Below are positions 17,185-25,173 of a stretch of 64,000 nt of DNA, one piece after another; position 1 is the first letter of the stretch, and each line of letters opens with the position of its first letter. Origin of the DNA: Lachnospiraceae bacterium. GTDB lineage: Bacteria > Bacillota > Clostridia > Lachnospirales > Lachnospiraceae. The notes under the pieces were generated by a model. That model saw only the letters and a list, made by a program, of their open reading frames with translations. It did not search any database and was not told the origin of the DNA. The translations under genes were made by a program, and so were the position numbers. The stretch is from contig JAFUXA010000004.1 in the NCBI GenBank assembly GCA_017470985.1, positions 20,577-84,576 of the forward strand, read 5' to 3'.

Positions 17185-17221
17185 TTCTAATCTCTCTTTC
17201 TCTATAAACATTTATTTCACA

Positions 17222-17299
17222 ATTTCTGATCCATCATTTATTGCATGATTTCTGCTCTATCATTTATTGCACGATTTCTGATCTATCATTTATCATGTG
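17222..17299 (+). repeat. Three tandem 26-bp repeats between the DUF4867 and isomerase genes
   Basis: Copies at 17222-17247, 17248-17273 and 17274-17299 share ATTTCTG-N-TC-N-ATCATTTATT with a few changes. Each copy contains stop codons in the direction of transcription. They fill most of the gap between two cotranscribed genes. Confidence 0.85.
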
Positions 17300-17313
17300 A
17301 AATATTATCAGCT

Positions 17314-18024
17314 CTAGTAAAACAATTCCTTGTTCTCACCTGTCACTCCTGGATGAGCCCCCTGCTTAATAAGTGGTTCTCTCTCAGGATGAGCGATAAC
17401 CCATTTATTTCTCTGAAGCAGCAATCTAGCTTCACTGTCAGTGGCTTTCTCTCCGGCAGCTGCAACAATAGAATCCCTTGCAGCCTTTTCCTCATCCGTA
17501 AGTGGAGTATTGGTTCCCTTTGGCAGAACAACCACTCCCCTGAAGCCTTCATCACAGACGCGAAGAGGAGACAGATGAAGCGTAGTCTGATACATCTCAA
17601 TTGCAGTTCCCTCCGGAACGAAGAACACTGTAGCCTGAGAAATATCATAAGTATTATTTGTAATCTCATAACTGTGTCCTAAAACCAGCATGAAATCACA
17701 GACAGCCACATTTATCTCACTTCCCTTGTGATACTCGAAGCCGTTATAGGTATTATTTCTTCCATTGCAATAACCAACCTGAATTTCCATTCCACCATAG
17801 AGAGTATCCCTCATCTGCTTTGTCACAGGAAATTTCTCCAGCTCCTCCACAGATGCCACATATACATTACCATTTTCCGGAATATCAGTGTTATCGCGCA
17901 TATAAGAAATCATATCTGTGAAATCATATCCTGAAAGCACTCGTCCAAAGCTGGCAAATGCCTCATCATATACGGATTTGATTTCCACATCATTTACCTG
18001 GTTTAAATGTTCCAAAACATTCAT
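17314..18024 (-). CDS. DUF4867 family protein (cupin-like) in the sulfoquinovose operon
   Basis: The 236-residue soluble protein matches the DUF4867 pattern: an N-terminal helical part, a probable cupin-like barrel (E-I-Q-V-G-Y-C-N-G-R-N to F-F-V-P-E-G-T-A-I-E-M-Y, about residues 80-160) and a C-terminal half ending near H-P-G-V-T-G-E-N. D-F-M-L-V-L-G-H-S-Y in the middle gives possible ligands. Proteins of this type occur beside sugar-phosphate or sulfosugar isomerases, so it may be a mutarotase- or isomerase-type helper. No reaction can be assigned. GAGGT precedes ATG 18024, 31 nt after the reductase stop. Confidence 0.75.
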   Translation of the reverse strand: MNVLEHLNQVNDVEIKSVYDEAFASFGRVLSGYDFTDMISYMRDNTDIPENGNVYVASVEELEKFPVTKQMRDTLYGGMEIQVGYCNGRNNTYNGFEYHKGSEINVAVCDFMLVLGHSYEITNNTYDISQATVFFVPEGTAIEMYQTTLHLSPLRVCDEGFRGVVVLPKGTNTPLTDEEKAARDSIVAAAGEKATDSEARLLLQRNKWVIAHPEREPLIKQGAHPGVTGENKELFY

Positions 18025-18055
18025 TGTAATATAACCTCTATAGTCTAAATGTATT

Positions 18056-18913
18056 TTATAAATCTCTTACAACCTTTACTGTAGCGCTGAAATCCTCTTT
18101 ACCATATCCGGCATCCATAGCCTTCTGGTATACATTTAGAGCATTTTCCTCACCAGGCATCTTCACATTGCACTCCTTGGCAAGATTCATGCAGATATTT
18201 ACATCCTTGTACTCATTTTCAATAGAAAATGCTGTTGTAAAGTCGTTGTTGTTGATAACTTCCTTCTTAGAATCAAGGTAGAAGTTCTGTCCTCCACCAT
18301 ATGAGATAGCCTTAGCAAATGTGAGAATGTCAATTCCATTTGCAGCAGCAAGTGTAGATGTCTCATTTACACCATTCTGAATCTGAGATACAAGTGCGTT
18401 ATGGCAAATCTTCATAACAAGACCTTTGCCATTGTCACCCATTCTGATTACATTCTCACCCATGTAGAGAAGGATTGGCTTCATAGCTTCAAATGTAGCC
18501 TCATCACCACCCACATAGATACCAAGCTTACCTGCAATAGCGGCTGGTTTGCTCTTAACAACTGGAGCGTCAATAAACTGTGCGCCCTTGGCCTTGATCA
18601 TCTCTGAAATCTCAACAGATACCGATGGATCAATTGTACTCATGTCGATGCATGTAAGTCCTTCTCTAGCAACTGTTGCAACTTCCTCATATACTGCACG
18701 GCTGTGCTCTGACTTTGGCACCATTGAGATAAATACATCTACATTTTCTGCCACTTCCTTAGAACTTGTGCAAGCCTTGGCTCCAACTGCCACAAGCTTA
18801 TCAACCTGTGCCTGGACGAAGTCGAATACATATACCTCGTCATCATGCTTCTTTACAATATTTTCACACATGGATTCACCCATGATTCCTAATCCTACAA
18901 ATCCGATTTTCAT
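18056..18913 (-). CDS. 3-hydroxyisobutyrate dehydrogenase-family reductase, probable sulfolactaldehyde reductase
   Basis: The 285-residue enzyme has the nucleotide site G-F-V-G-L-G-I-M-G (4-12) with D31 after the second strand, favouring NADH. The catalytic Lys is K168 in G-L-V-M-K-I-C-H-N. The family's usual D-A-P-V-S-G-G substrate loop reads D-A-P-V-V-K-S-K-P-A-A, a change also seen, as I recall, in E. coli sulfolactaldehyde reductase YihU. It would reduce 3-sulfolactaldehyde to 2,3-dihydroxypropanesulfonate, regenerating NAD+ in fermentation. AAGGAG is 7 nt before ATG 18913. Confidence 0.85.
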   Translation of the reverse strand: MKIGFVGLGIMGESMCENIVKKHDDEVYVFDFVQAQVDKLVAVGAKACTSSKEVAENVDVFISMVPKSEHSRAVYEEVATVAREGLTCIDMSTIDPSVSVEISEMIKAKGAQFIDAPVVKSKPAAIAGKLGIYVGGDEATFEAMKPILLYMGENVIRMGDNGKGLVMKICHNALVSQIQNGVNETSTLAAANGIDILTFAKAISYGGGQNFYLDSKKEVINNNDFTTAFSIENEYKDVNICMNLAKECNVKMPGEENALNVYQKAMDAGYGKEDFSATVKVVRDL

Positions 18914-18957
18914 CGCTATACTCCTTCTATATGTTTCTGTGATTTTTCGTTTTTCCG

Positions 18958-19182
18958 CAACCGCCTAAGATGCAGCAGAATCTCTCGGCGGCCCTCTCCG
19001 GCGCACTACATGTGGCGCCTCAAGAGGACACGCCTGCGTCTACTGCTTCTAAGGCGGTTGCTACTATTACGTCAAAGCAGCTGCAACCTTAGGCAGAATA
19101 GACGAAGGGTTCTTCCCCTTAGGCTTACATGTAGTAAGCCGGGGGGGAAGGCCCTGAGAGATTCTGTTCTGCCTTAGGTCGC
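18958..19182. repeat. Two tandem ~100-nt palindromic repeat units between reductase and transaldolase genes
   Basis: Unit 1 (18958-19061) is closed by 23-nt arms (18958-18980 against 19039-19061, 20 of 23 paired). Unit 2 (19083-19182) is closed by similar arms beginning GCAACC and ending GGTCGC. Each unit encloses a GC-rich inner hairpin around ACATGT (about 18994-19026 and 19111-19151). The segment is far more GC-rich than its surroundings and has no coding potential. It looks like a REP/MITE-like mobile palindrome or a structured RNA inserted in the operon. Confidence 0.75.
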
Positions 19183-19191
19183 AGCGGACTA

Positions 19192-19872
19192 TTAGTCAGT
19201 GACAGTATTGTCCCAGGCGTTCTGGAACTTCTTCATTCCATAGTCAGTAAATGGATGATACATACTATCCTTATACACTTGAAGACCGGCTGTCACAATG
19301 TCAGCGCCTGCAACAGCACAATCTACAAACTGCTTACCATTTCTTACAGCAGCGCAGATGATTTCTGTCTCATAACCATAGTTAGAGTAGATATCTACAA
19401 TGTCCTGAATGTACTGTACGCAATCTTCTCCAGAGTTCTCTTTCCATCCAATAAATGGTGATACAAAAAGTGATCCATTCTTTGCTGGCAAAATTGCCTG
19501 TGAAGGTGAGAATACAAGAGTTACATTTGTTCTAACACCCATCTTCTCAAGTTCTCTTGCTGCAGCAATACCTGCCTCTGTACAAGGAATCTTGATTACG
19601 AAGTTAGGACACATATCAGAGATTTCCTTACCCATCTTTACCATCTCATCCTTGTCATCAAGATGTGGATTAATTTCTACAGAAATTGGGAACTTCTCAT
19701 AGCCTACAATGTCCTTCTCCTGTACGAACTCAATCATTTCCTTCAAAACTTCCTTAAATGGCTTCCCTGACAACATAATATGATTTGGGTTTGTTGTAAC
19801 ACCATCAATACCAAAAGTATCATAAGCCTCTCTAATCTCATTAATCTTTGCACTGTCCAAGAAATATTTCAT
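19192..19872 (-). CDS. sftT: Transaldolase/fructose-6-phosphate aldolase family enzyme, probable 6-deoxy-6-sulfofructose transaldolase
   Basis: The 226-residue protein matches the short TalC/FSA-type transaldolases: M-K-Y-F-L-D-S-A at the start, G-V-T-T-N-P-N near 24-30, Schiff-base Lys K94 in F-V-I-K-I-P-C-T, and N-V-T-L-V-F-S-P-S-Q-A around 116-126. In the sulfofructose transaldolase pathway it would cleave sulfofructose, releasing 3-sulfolactaldehyde and passing the C3 unit to glyceraldehyde-3-phosphate to give fructose-6-phosphate. AGGAGG is 9 nt before ATG 19872. Substrate is inferred from the flanking sulfoquinovosidase, reductase and isomerase. Confidence 0.88.
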   Translation of the reverse strand: MKYFLDSAKINEIREAYDTFGIDGVTTNPNHIMLSGKPFKEVLKEMIEFVQEKDIVGYEKFPISVEINPHLDDKDEMVKMGKEISDMCPNFVIKIPCTEAGIAAARELEKMGVRTNVTLVFSPSQAILPAKNGSLFVSPFIGWKENSGEDCVQYIQDIVDIYSNYGYETEIICAAVRNGKQFVDCAVAGADIVTAGLQVYKDSMYHPFTDYGMKKFQNAWDNTVTD

Positions 19873-19986
19873 TTTTTCTTTCCTCCTAAAAAACCTCTTA
19901 TTATTTTATATAATCCCGCCGGTGGTCACATGTCTTTAATCATTTGACACGAATCATCTCACAGGGTCATTACTTTGTCTGATTGG

Positions 19987-20080
19987 CAACCACTGACATA
20001 ATCTCATCACTTATTTATCTAGCAACTGCTGACATGATCTCACCATTTTTATCTGTCAACTGCTGCCATTATCTCATCAT
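19987..20080 (-). repeat. Imperfect ~35-bp tandem repeats duplicating the 3' end of the GH31 gene
   Basis: Units 19987-20022, 20023-20056 and 20057 onward share CAAC-N2-CTG-N-CAT-N-ATCTCA. The last lies within the final codons of the GH31 gene and the middle one crosses its stop. The gene end seems to have been copied twice into the following intergenic gap. Confidence 0.75.
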
Positions 20081-22046
20081 ACATGTCACTGTCAGCTCGA
20101 ACAAATACCGGTGGCTGCCCTATTGGCGCATCAATTGTATATTTACCACCTGTATACTCTTGACCGGTAAACAGATGAATCCATCTATCTCGTGGCAGAT
20201 AAACCTGACGACTTGTAGCCTTCTCCTTGAGAATTGGTGCCACAAGCATATCTCTACCAAATAGATATTCGCTCTTCTCAGTATAAGCAGCATCCTCATT
20301 ATAGTAATAAAACAGTGGCAACATAATCGGTGTACCCTTATCATTTTGCTGCTGAACCAGACTCTTGATATAGCCTGTAAGGCCCACATGAATCTGTGTA
20401 AAACGTGCCAGCTGAGCCAACAACTCATCATCATCGCAAAGTTGCACATCTCTCGATGGCTGGTTGCCTTCATGACTTCTAAATATTGGTGAAAATGCAT
20501 TCATCTCGGTCCAACGAAGTAACAGCTCCTTGCTTCGAGTCATATTCATAATTGTGGTATATCCGCCCACATCTGAGTGAGTAATACCATAACCACTCAT
20601 TGCAAGGGATAATGTAGCCGGAATAACTGATGGCATTCCATCATCCACCGACCAATCCACATGCTGATCACCTGTCCACATCATGGTAGAATACTTGATT
20701 GTCTCTGTATGTCCAGCTCTTGTAAAGAAGAATACCTCGCCGAGCTTACCGCTCTCCTCAATAGCCTCTCTATTAAGCTTAGCCCAGATAGCCGGCCATC
20801 TGTTATGAAGCTCAGCTGCATCCTCGCCGCTGTAAAGCACTGCATCAATTGGTAAATACTCTCCGAAGTCAGCCATCCAGCCGCCCATTCCAATACCAAT
20901 CATATTTTTCTTTATCAAATTCTTGTACCATTCATATGCCTCAGGATTTGTGAAATCCACCATAGCTGCTGGGAATGTTGTAATTGTAACCAGATAATCA
21001 TTTCCCTCTTTATCTTTGACACAGTATCCCTTCGCCTTGGCCTCTTCATATATATCCTTTTCCAATGCGATAAATGGATTTATATATCCCAGGAACTTCA
21101 CTCCTCGAGCATCCCACTCCTTAATCTTGGCCGGAAGATTCGCATACTGCTTCTCATCATAGCGCCAATTCCACATAACCTGATATCCGAAACCTGTACA
21201 ACGGCATCCGCACCAATCCTGGCACCATACACCATTTACCTTGACACCAGCCTCATCAAGTTTTGCAAGCTTTCTATCAATATTTCCACAGCCATCGAAA
21301 CCTTCCTTGGTATCTTTGCCATCGACAATCCAGTCCTGCATAGCAATGATACCGCCCTCGTACAGCCATTCAGGAAGAGCCACCTGTCTGCCAAGCAATT
21401 CCGTCTCCTTCTTTGACAGTTCTTCAAAAGTCTCTGCTGATTCACTGACAATCACAGGAGGCTCCTGAAAATATAATGTCATCTTATCCGCCTTGGTGAA
21501 GTCGAATTCGCTGTATGCATTGATGTCACAATGCACATAATATTTATCACTTGATACAAATGTAGGCTGAGCATAGTAAGACTCATATTTGTCAAATGGC
21601 AATGTCTTCTCCGGGCGCTTACCACGAAGTGTATCCTTGATAATCTTCTTGGAAATTCGAGCTGCATTCTGATGCTCTGCAACCCACACTCTCACATTCT
21701 GACCTTTCAGATCGAACTCAGAATATGTCTCGCCACAACCATAGATATGCTCTGCAGGATTTGCGGCAAATGTCAACCAATAACGATTCATGTCATTAGT
21801 ATTTGCAAACTTTGATTCAAGGCGAAGCTTGCCGTCAACTTCTGTCACTACAAATACACATCTCTTATTGCCGCCTGTATACTCAAGCTCAAAACCATTT
21901 TCAATGGCAGTCTTATTAGCTAATTGAAGTTTAGTTTTCTTTCCAATTCTCTGCTTATACTTAAAGCTTCCTCTAGACATTGTAAAGTCGTTCTCACCCC
22001 ATGCGACATTTACTTCCATGCCCAATACATTTTCAATATTAAACAT
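20049..22046 (-). CDS. sftG: GH31 family sulfoquinovosidase (YihQ-like)
   Basis: The 665-residue retaining glycosidase aligns with E. coli YihQ at a constant offset of 12: nucleophile D393 (G-W-M-A-D-F-G-E-Y-L-P), acid/base D460 (T-G-D-Q-H-V-D-W), Y496 (G-G-Y-T-T), Q276 and W292 (V-M-W-N-W). It lacks a signal peptide, so it acts in the cytoplasm on imported sulfoquinovosyl glycerides or glycosides. The residue matching YihQ R301, a sulfonate contact, is Q289. It is the first gene of the operon, preceded by GGAAGGGG and a promoter. A general alpha-glucosidase is possible but less likely, given the neighbours. Confidence 0.9.
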   Translation of the reverse strand: MFNIENVLGMEVNVAWGENDFTMSRGSFKYKQRIGKKTKLQLANKTAIENGFELEYTGGNKRCVFVVTEVDGKLRLESKFANTNDMNRYWLTFAANPAEHIYGCGETYSEFDLKGQNVRVWVAEHQNAARISKKIIKDTLRGKRPEKTLPFDKYESYYAQPTFVSSDKYYVHCDINAYSEFDFTKADKMTLYFQEPPVIVSESAETFEELSKKETELLGRQVALPEWLYEGGIIAMQDWIVDGKDTKEGFDGCGNIDRKLAKLDEAGVKVNGVWCQDWCGCRCTGFGYQVMWNWRYDEKQYANLPAKIKEWDARGVKFLGYINPFIALEKDIYEEAKAKGYCVKDKEGNDYLVTITTFPAAMVDFTNPEAYEWYKNLIKKNMIGIGMGGWMADFGEYLPIDAVLYSGEDAAELHNRWPAIWAKLNREAIEESGKLGEVFFFTRAGHTETIKYSTMMWTGDQHVDWSVDDGMPSVIPATLSLAMSGYGITHSDVGGYTTIMNMTRSKELLLRWTEMNAFSPIFRSHEGNQPSRDVQLCDDDELLAQLARFTQIHVGLTGYIKSLVQQQNDKGTPIMLPLFYYYNEDAAYTEKSEYLFGRDMLVAPILKEKATSRQVYLPRDRWIHLFTGQEYTGGKYTIDAPIGQPPVFVRADSDMYDEIMAAVDR

Positions 22047-22063
22047 ATATACCCCTTCCGCAT

Positions 22064-22112
22064 TTAATTAATCAGTTTAATTAATTATATATAATCTCCT
22101 TCTCTTCTTCAA
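22064..22112 (-). promoter_or_regulatory. Promoter and operator of the sulfoquinovose operon
   Basis: On the minus strand TTGAAG (22107-22112), a 17-nt spacer and TATAAT (22084-22089) lead into a perfect inverted repeat TTAATTAA-N5-TTAATTAA (22064-22084). The repeat covers the expected start site, a good position for a repressor such as the ROK protein encoded last in the operon. Confidence 0.7.
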
Positions 22113-22121
22113 GATGCGCAA

Positions 22122-22152
22122 CAAAAAAAGATGCACAACTTTTGTGCATCTT
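22122..22152 (-). terminator. Terminator after the 22171-22551 gene
   Basis: An 11-bp perfect stem (AAGATGCACAA) with a 3-nt loop is followed on the minus strand by seven T. T residues on the other side may make it bidirectional. Confidence 0.85.
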
Positions 22153-22170
22153 CTTTTAGCAATATTATTT

Positions 22171-22551
22171 CTAGTCATCTAGAAATATCAACTTAATATC
22201 ATAAATCCATGTGATCAGGGCCAATATATTAGCAATCGTTGCCATTGCCGATCCAATGGATGACGCCGCTATGGCTGCAATATTATTTAACACAACCAAC
22301 ACAATCAAAGCTATCATAATTCCTGACCATATGCTTCTATGCTTCGACTTTCGGTATAGAACCTTGATCCTATATATGAAATAAAAGAGTTCATATATTA
22401 ATAATATCCACGAAAAAACTCCCACAAACCTAATTGCAAATAATAAATCACTTTCACTCGCTCCACCTGTAAAAGCGATTACTGTCATCACAATCATATA
22501 TAGCACATCAAGAAAAGTATAAACAAAAAACAGCAACTTATTATATTTCAT
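22171..22551 (-). CDS. Hypothetical four-helix membrane protein
   Basis: The 126-residue protein has four hydrophobic segments (roughly 5-27, 38-60, 76-98 and 104-123) with short basic loops. ATG 22551 has GGAGG 7 nt upstream. It lies between the DMT transporter and the sulfoquinovose operon and has its own terminator. I do not recognise a family. Confidence 0.7.
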   Translation of the reverse strand: MKYNKLLFFVYTFLDVLYMIVMTVIAFTGGASESDLLFAIRFVGVFSWILLIYELFYFIYRIKVLYRKSKHRSIWSGIMIALIVLVVLNNIAAIAASSIGSAMATIANILALITWIYDIKLIFLDD

Positions 22552-22591
22552 CACTTGTCCTCCCCCATATCTGACCATTTACTCGTTTTTT

Positions 22592-22750
22592 GGTAGCCGC
22601 GGTACCCTCTTTGCTCACTCATTCCAGCCGCGGTGGCTACCTTTTCATCTATTTTAGCTCTTTTTGGTAGCCGCAGCAACTTCTTCGCTTCCCCATTCCA
22701 GCTGCGGCGGCTACCTTTTCATCTATTTTTACCTATTTTGGTAGCCGCGG
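22592..22750. repeat. Tandem 74-bp hairpin repeats upstream of the 22171-22551 gene
   Basis: GGTAGCCGC recurs at 22592, 22666 and 22740, exactly 74 bp apart. The first two copies are complete hairpins closing with GGCTACC followed by TTTTCATCTATTTT; the third is cut off at the end of the transporter gene. They resemble duplicated plus-strand terminators or an interspersed palindrome, although no plus-strand gene ends here. Confidence 0.75.
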
Positions 22751-22761
22751 CAAATATTCTT

Positions 22762-23637
22762 TCACCCTTCAAGCTTAACCTGCCTTCTCTTAATCAAAAA
22801 CATCACAATTCCCGCGCCGCAGATAATGACATATCCAATATAACTGTATACATCCGGCATTTCGCCAAGGAAAAACATACCAAGCAATGTGGCAAATATT
22901 ATCTGGGTATAATCATAAACCGATATCTCAGCCGCAGGCGCATGAGAGTACGCTGCAGTTATAGAAAATTGTCCCAAAGTCGCAGACAATCCAGCTCCCA
23001 ACAGTGACAATAACTGTAAACCTGTCATAGGCTCATAATGATATATCATAAACGGAACTGAACTCAGGCATGAAAAAGCCGAAAAGAACAATACAATCAA
23101 TGGTCCGGGAGCCCCATGAGTACTTGCCAGTCTTACATTGGTATATGCAAGTCCTGCGCCAAGTCCTCCCAGCAAACCAATAACAGCAGGGAATGTATCG
23201 AACCCGTTCATTCCCGGTTTCAAAATAAATAATGCCCCCACAAATGCGGTAATCACACACAATAATTGATAAGGCTTAATCTTCTCTCCCATGATTATAA
23301 AAGAAAAAAGAATTGCAAAGAACGGAGATAATTTGTTCAGCATAGATGCATCCGCAATATACAATTTGGAAATAGCATAGAAATTACAAAAGATTCCAAT
23401 AGTACCTGCAAAGGATCTCATAAATAAATATTTAAAAGTCCCCTGTGGTATTCTAAAAGGAATCTTCTGCTTGAGCATAACACCAAAAGCAAAAAACATC
23501 GCAACAAAATTTCTAAAAAATGCTTTTTGAAATGTGGGTAAATCTCCTGCGGTCTTCACAAACAGATTCATAAATGCGAACCCAATTGCCGCAAGTATTA
23601 TATATATTATGCCCTTATATCTCTCATTAATTTTCAT
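22762..23637 (-). CDS. EamA/DMT-family transporter
   Basis: This 291-residue protein has ten hydrophobic segments arranged as two EamA repeats (roughly 10-140 and 150-285), typical of drug/metabolite-type exporters. G-E-K-I near 117 ends the first repeat and F-L-G-E-M-P near 257 is the matching motif in the second. Substrate unknown. Its closeness to the sulfoquinovose operon makes sulfonate export conceivable, but known exporters of that pathway are of other families. The ribosome site is weak. Confidence 0.88.
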   Translation of the reverse strand: MKINERYKGIIYIILAAIGFAFMNLFVKTAGDLPTFQKAFFRNFVAMFFAFGVMLKQKIPFRIPQGTFKYLFMRSFAGTIGIFCNFYAISKLYIADASMLNKLSPFFAILFSFIIMGEKIKPYQLLCVITAFVGALFILKPGMNGFDTFPAVIGLLGGLGAGLAYTNVRLASTHGAPGPLIVLFFSAFSCLSSVPFMIYHYEPMTGLQLLSLLGAGLSATLGQFSITAAYSHAPAAEISVYDYTQIIFATLLGMFFLGEMPDVYSYIGYVIICGAGIVMFLIKRRQVKLEG

Positions 23638-23703
23638 TTGTAATAATCGCTCTCTTATCTATTATTGCAATAGATACATCTCATATATCTATCAATCATA
23701 CTA

Positions 23704-24516
23704 TCAGTCTTCGAGCATACTATTCATATATTCCATCTTGGCTTCTGCCTGATATATAAGCTTACTGCATTCTAACAATTCACCGGAGAAATCCACTCCG
23801 ATATCTGTATACAGCGACTTATATTTTATATCATGCTCCAGACTAGCCCACATATCCATTGCTTCTGTTCTAATTTGAACTTCCACCGGAACCATCTGTT
23901 TCTTGTTCATGAAATATACAGGCACACGAATTATCATATGCAAACTCCTATAGCCATTTGGTTTAGGATTTGCTATATAATCCTTCACTTCCATAACATG
24001 AATATCATCCTGTGCCTCTATACGCTCTTTTATCAAGTATACATCTTTTATATATGGGCATACAACTCTAATACCTGCGATATCATATATATTATTGCAA
24101 GCTTCAGACAAAGACAGACTCAAATCTTTCTTCTCAAGTTTACCCAATATGCTCTTCATAGATTTCAATCTGGTATCTATATGATGAATAGGATTTCTCA
24201 ATCCTCTATATTTAAACTCATCTTTTATTACATTCAATCTACTCTCTGTTGTATTCATAGCAGCATGATACATACGCAGAATAGGTTCCATTGTATGTGA
24301 GAACTCCTCGTTCAAGTCGGCAATCACTTTCATATCATCAATGATTGTGGCGTTGGTAGGCATTAACTCATATACCTCAATTGTCTCTTCTTCCGCAGAA
24401 GCAATATCCACGCTGTTATCACTTGCTACATCTATATCATCATGGGTTTCCTTTGCAACCCTGCCATAGTTAATATTCTGTTTTGTTATATTAATATTTT
24501 TCATTTTCTCAACCAT
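23704..24516 (-). CDS. Small alarmone synthetase (RelA/SpoT synthetase domain only)
   Basis: The 270-residue protein carries a (p)ppGpp synthetase domain with no HD hydrolase: I-A-G-I-R-V-V-C-P-Y-I, P-K-P-N-G-Y-R-S-L-H and V-E-V-Q-I-R-T, followed by a helical C-terminus as in RelQ-type proteins. It would make the stringent-response alarmone from GTP/GDP and ATP. The first ~60 residues are acidic and unlike the core family. ATG 24516 is chosen because GGAGGG lies 6 nt upstream; a longer reading to 24618 is not supported. Confidence 0.9.
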   Translation of the reverse strand: MVEKMKNINITKQNINYGRVAKETHDDIDVASDNSVDIASAEEETIEVYELMPTNATIIDDMKVIADLNEEFSHTMEPILRMYHAAMNTTESRLNVIKDEFKYRGLRNPIHHIDTRLKSMKSILGKLEKKDLSLSLSEACNNIYDIAGIRVVCPYIKDVYLIKERIEAQDDIHVMEVKDYIANPKPNGYRSLHMIIRVPVYFMNKKQMVPVEVQIRTEAMDMWASLEHDIKYKSLYTDIGVDFSGELLECSKLIYQAEAKMEYMNSMLED

Positions 24517-24616
24517 ATTTGTCCCTCCACAATACTCATCTATTATAATTCTTTTATATGATGAGTAAGTGAATTTCAGGTAAAAAAATAATAAACTTTT
24601 CTTTATAATTCCATGC

Positions 24617-24652
24617 ACTATAAAAGAGACGATTCATTCAAAACCGTCTCTT
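24617..24652 (-). terminator. Terminator after the 24663-24926 gene
   Basis: The minus strand has an AAGAGACG stem with its complement followed by TTTTAT, 10 nt past the stop. Confidence 0.7.
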
Positions 24653-24662
24653 CCAAGTTCGA

Positions 24663-24926
24663 TTACATTGGTCCTAATATATTCTGACCACCTTTTAATT
24701 TCAGCTCAGCCACATTAGTTTCATGTTCCAGACTCTGCATTACATTTCCCCCATTTACAATGTCGTCTGCAGAATCTGCTGATGCAATATCTCCATCCCA
24801 CTTTCTCTCAGGAGTGGCTCCTGCAAGCTGACGCTTATAATCCCAATCAGATATTGCAATAACTATAGCCGGAACAAATATTGCTAATGCCACTATTACA
24901 ATAACAAAAATCAATGCCGTATTCAT
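24663..24926 (-). CDS. Small single-pass membrane protein
   Basis: This 87-residue protein has one N-terminal membrane helix (residues 4-26, rich in Ile/Val) and an acidic, probably cytoplasmic tail with W-D-Y-K-R-Q just after the membrane. AAGGGG precedes ATG 24926. It has its own terminator and is divergent from the kinase-like gene. No family recognised. Confidence 0.7.
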   Translation of the reverse strand: MNTALIFVIVIVALAIFVPAIVIAISDWDYKRQLAGATPERKWDGDIASADSADDIVNGGNVMQSLEHETNVAELKLKGGQNILGPM

Positions 24927-25093
24927 TTTATACCCCTTTCACATCAAATTTTTACATTACCATATATACCTTTATACTCCTATATAATTCACCTCCGCAC
25001 AAAAATTTACGATTGATAATTTTTCTACAATCATTATATATCATTTTTCACTATACTTCCATAAGAAAAAACTATAAATGCAAGCCTATTTCT

Positions 25094-25122
25094 TTGACAC
25101 TTATGTTCAGATAATTTATTAT
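25094..25122 (+). promoter_or_regulatory. Sigma-A promoter of the cytidylate-kinase-like gene
   Basis: TTGACA, a 17-nt spacer and TATTAT lie about 50 nt before ATG 25174. Confidence 0.75.
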
Positions 25123-25173
25123 TAATATATAAATATTCAAACTAATCTACGTGCTTAAAAGGAGGGATGAATT

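Noticed and set aside
18958-19182. CRISPR array or tRNA in the GC-rich gap
   Set aside because: The repeats are inverted arms, not regular direct repeats with spacers, and there is no T-loop or acceptor stem pattern.
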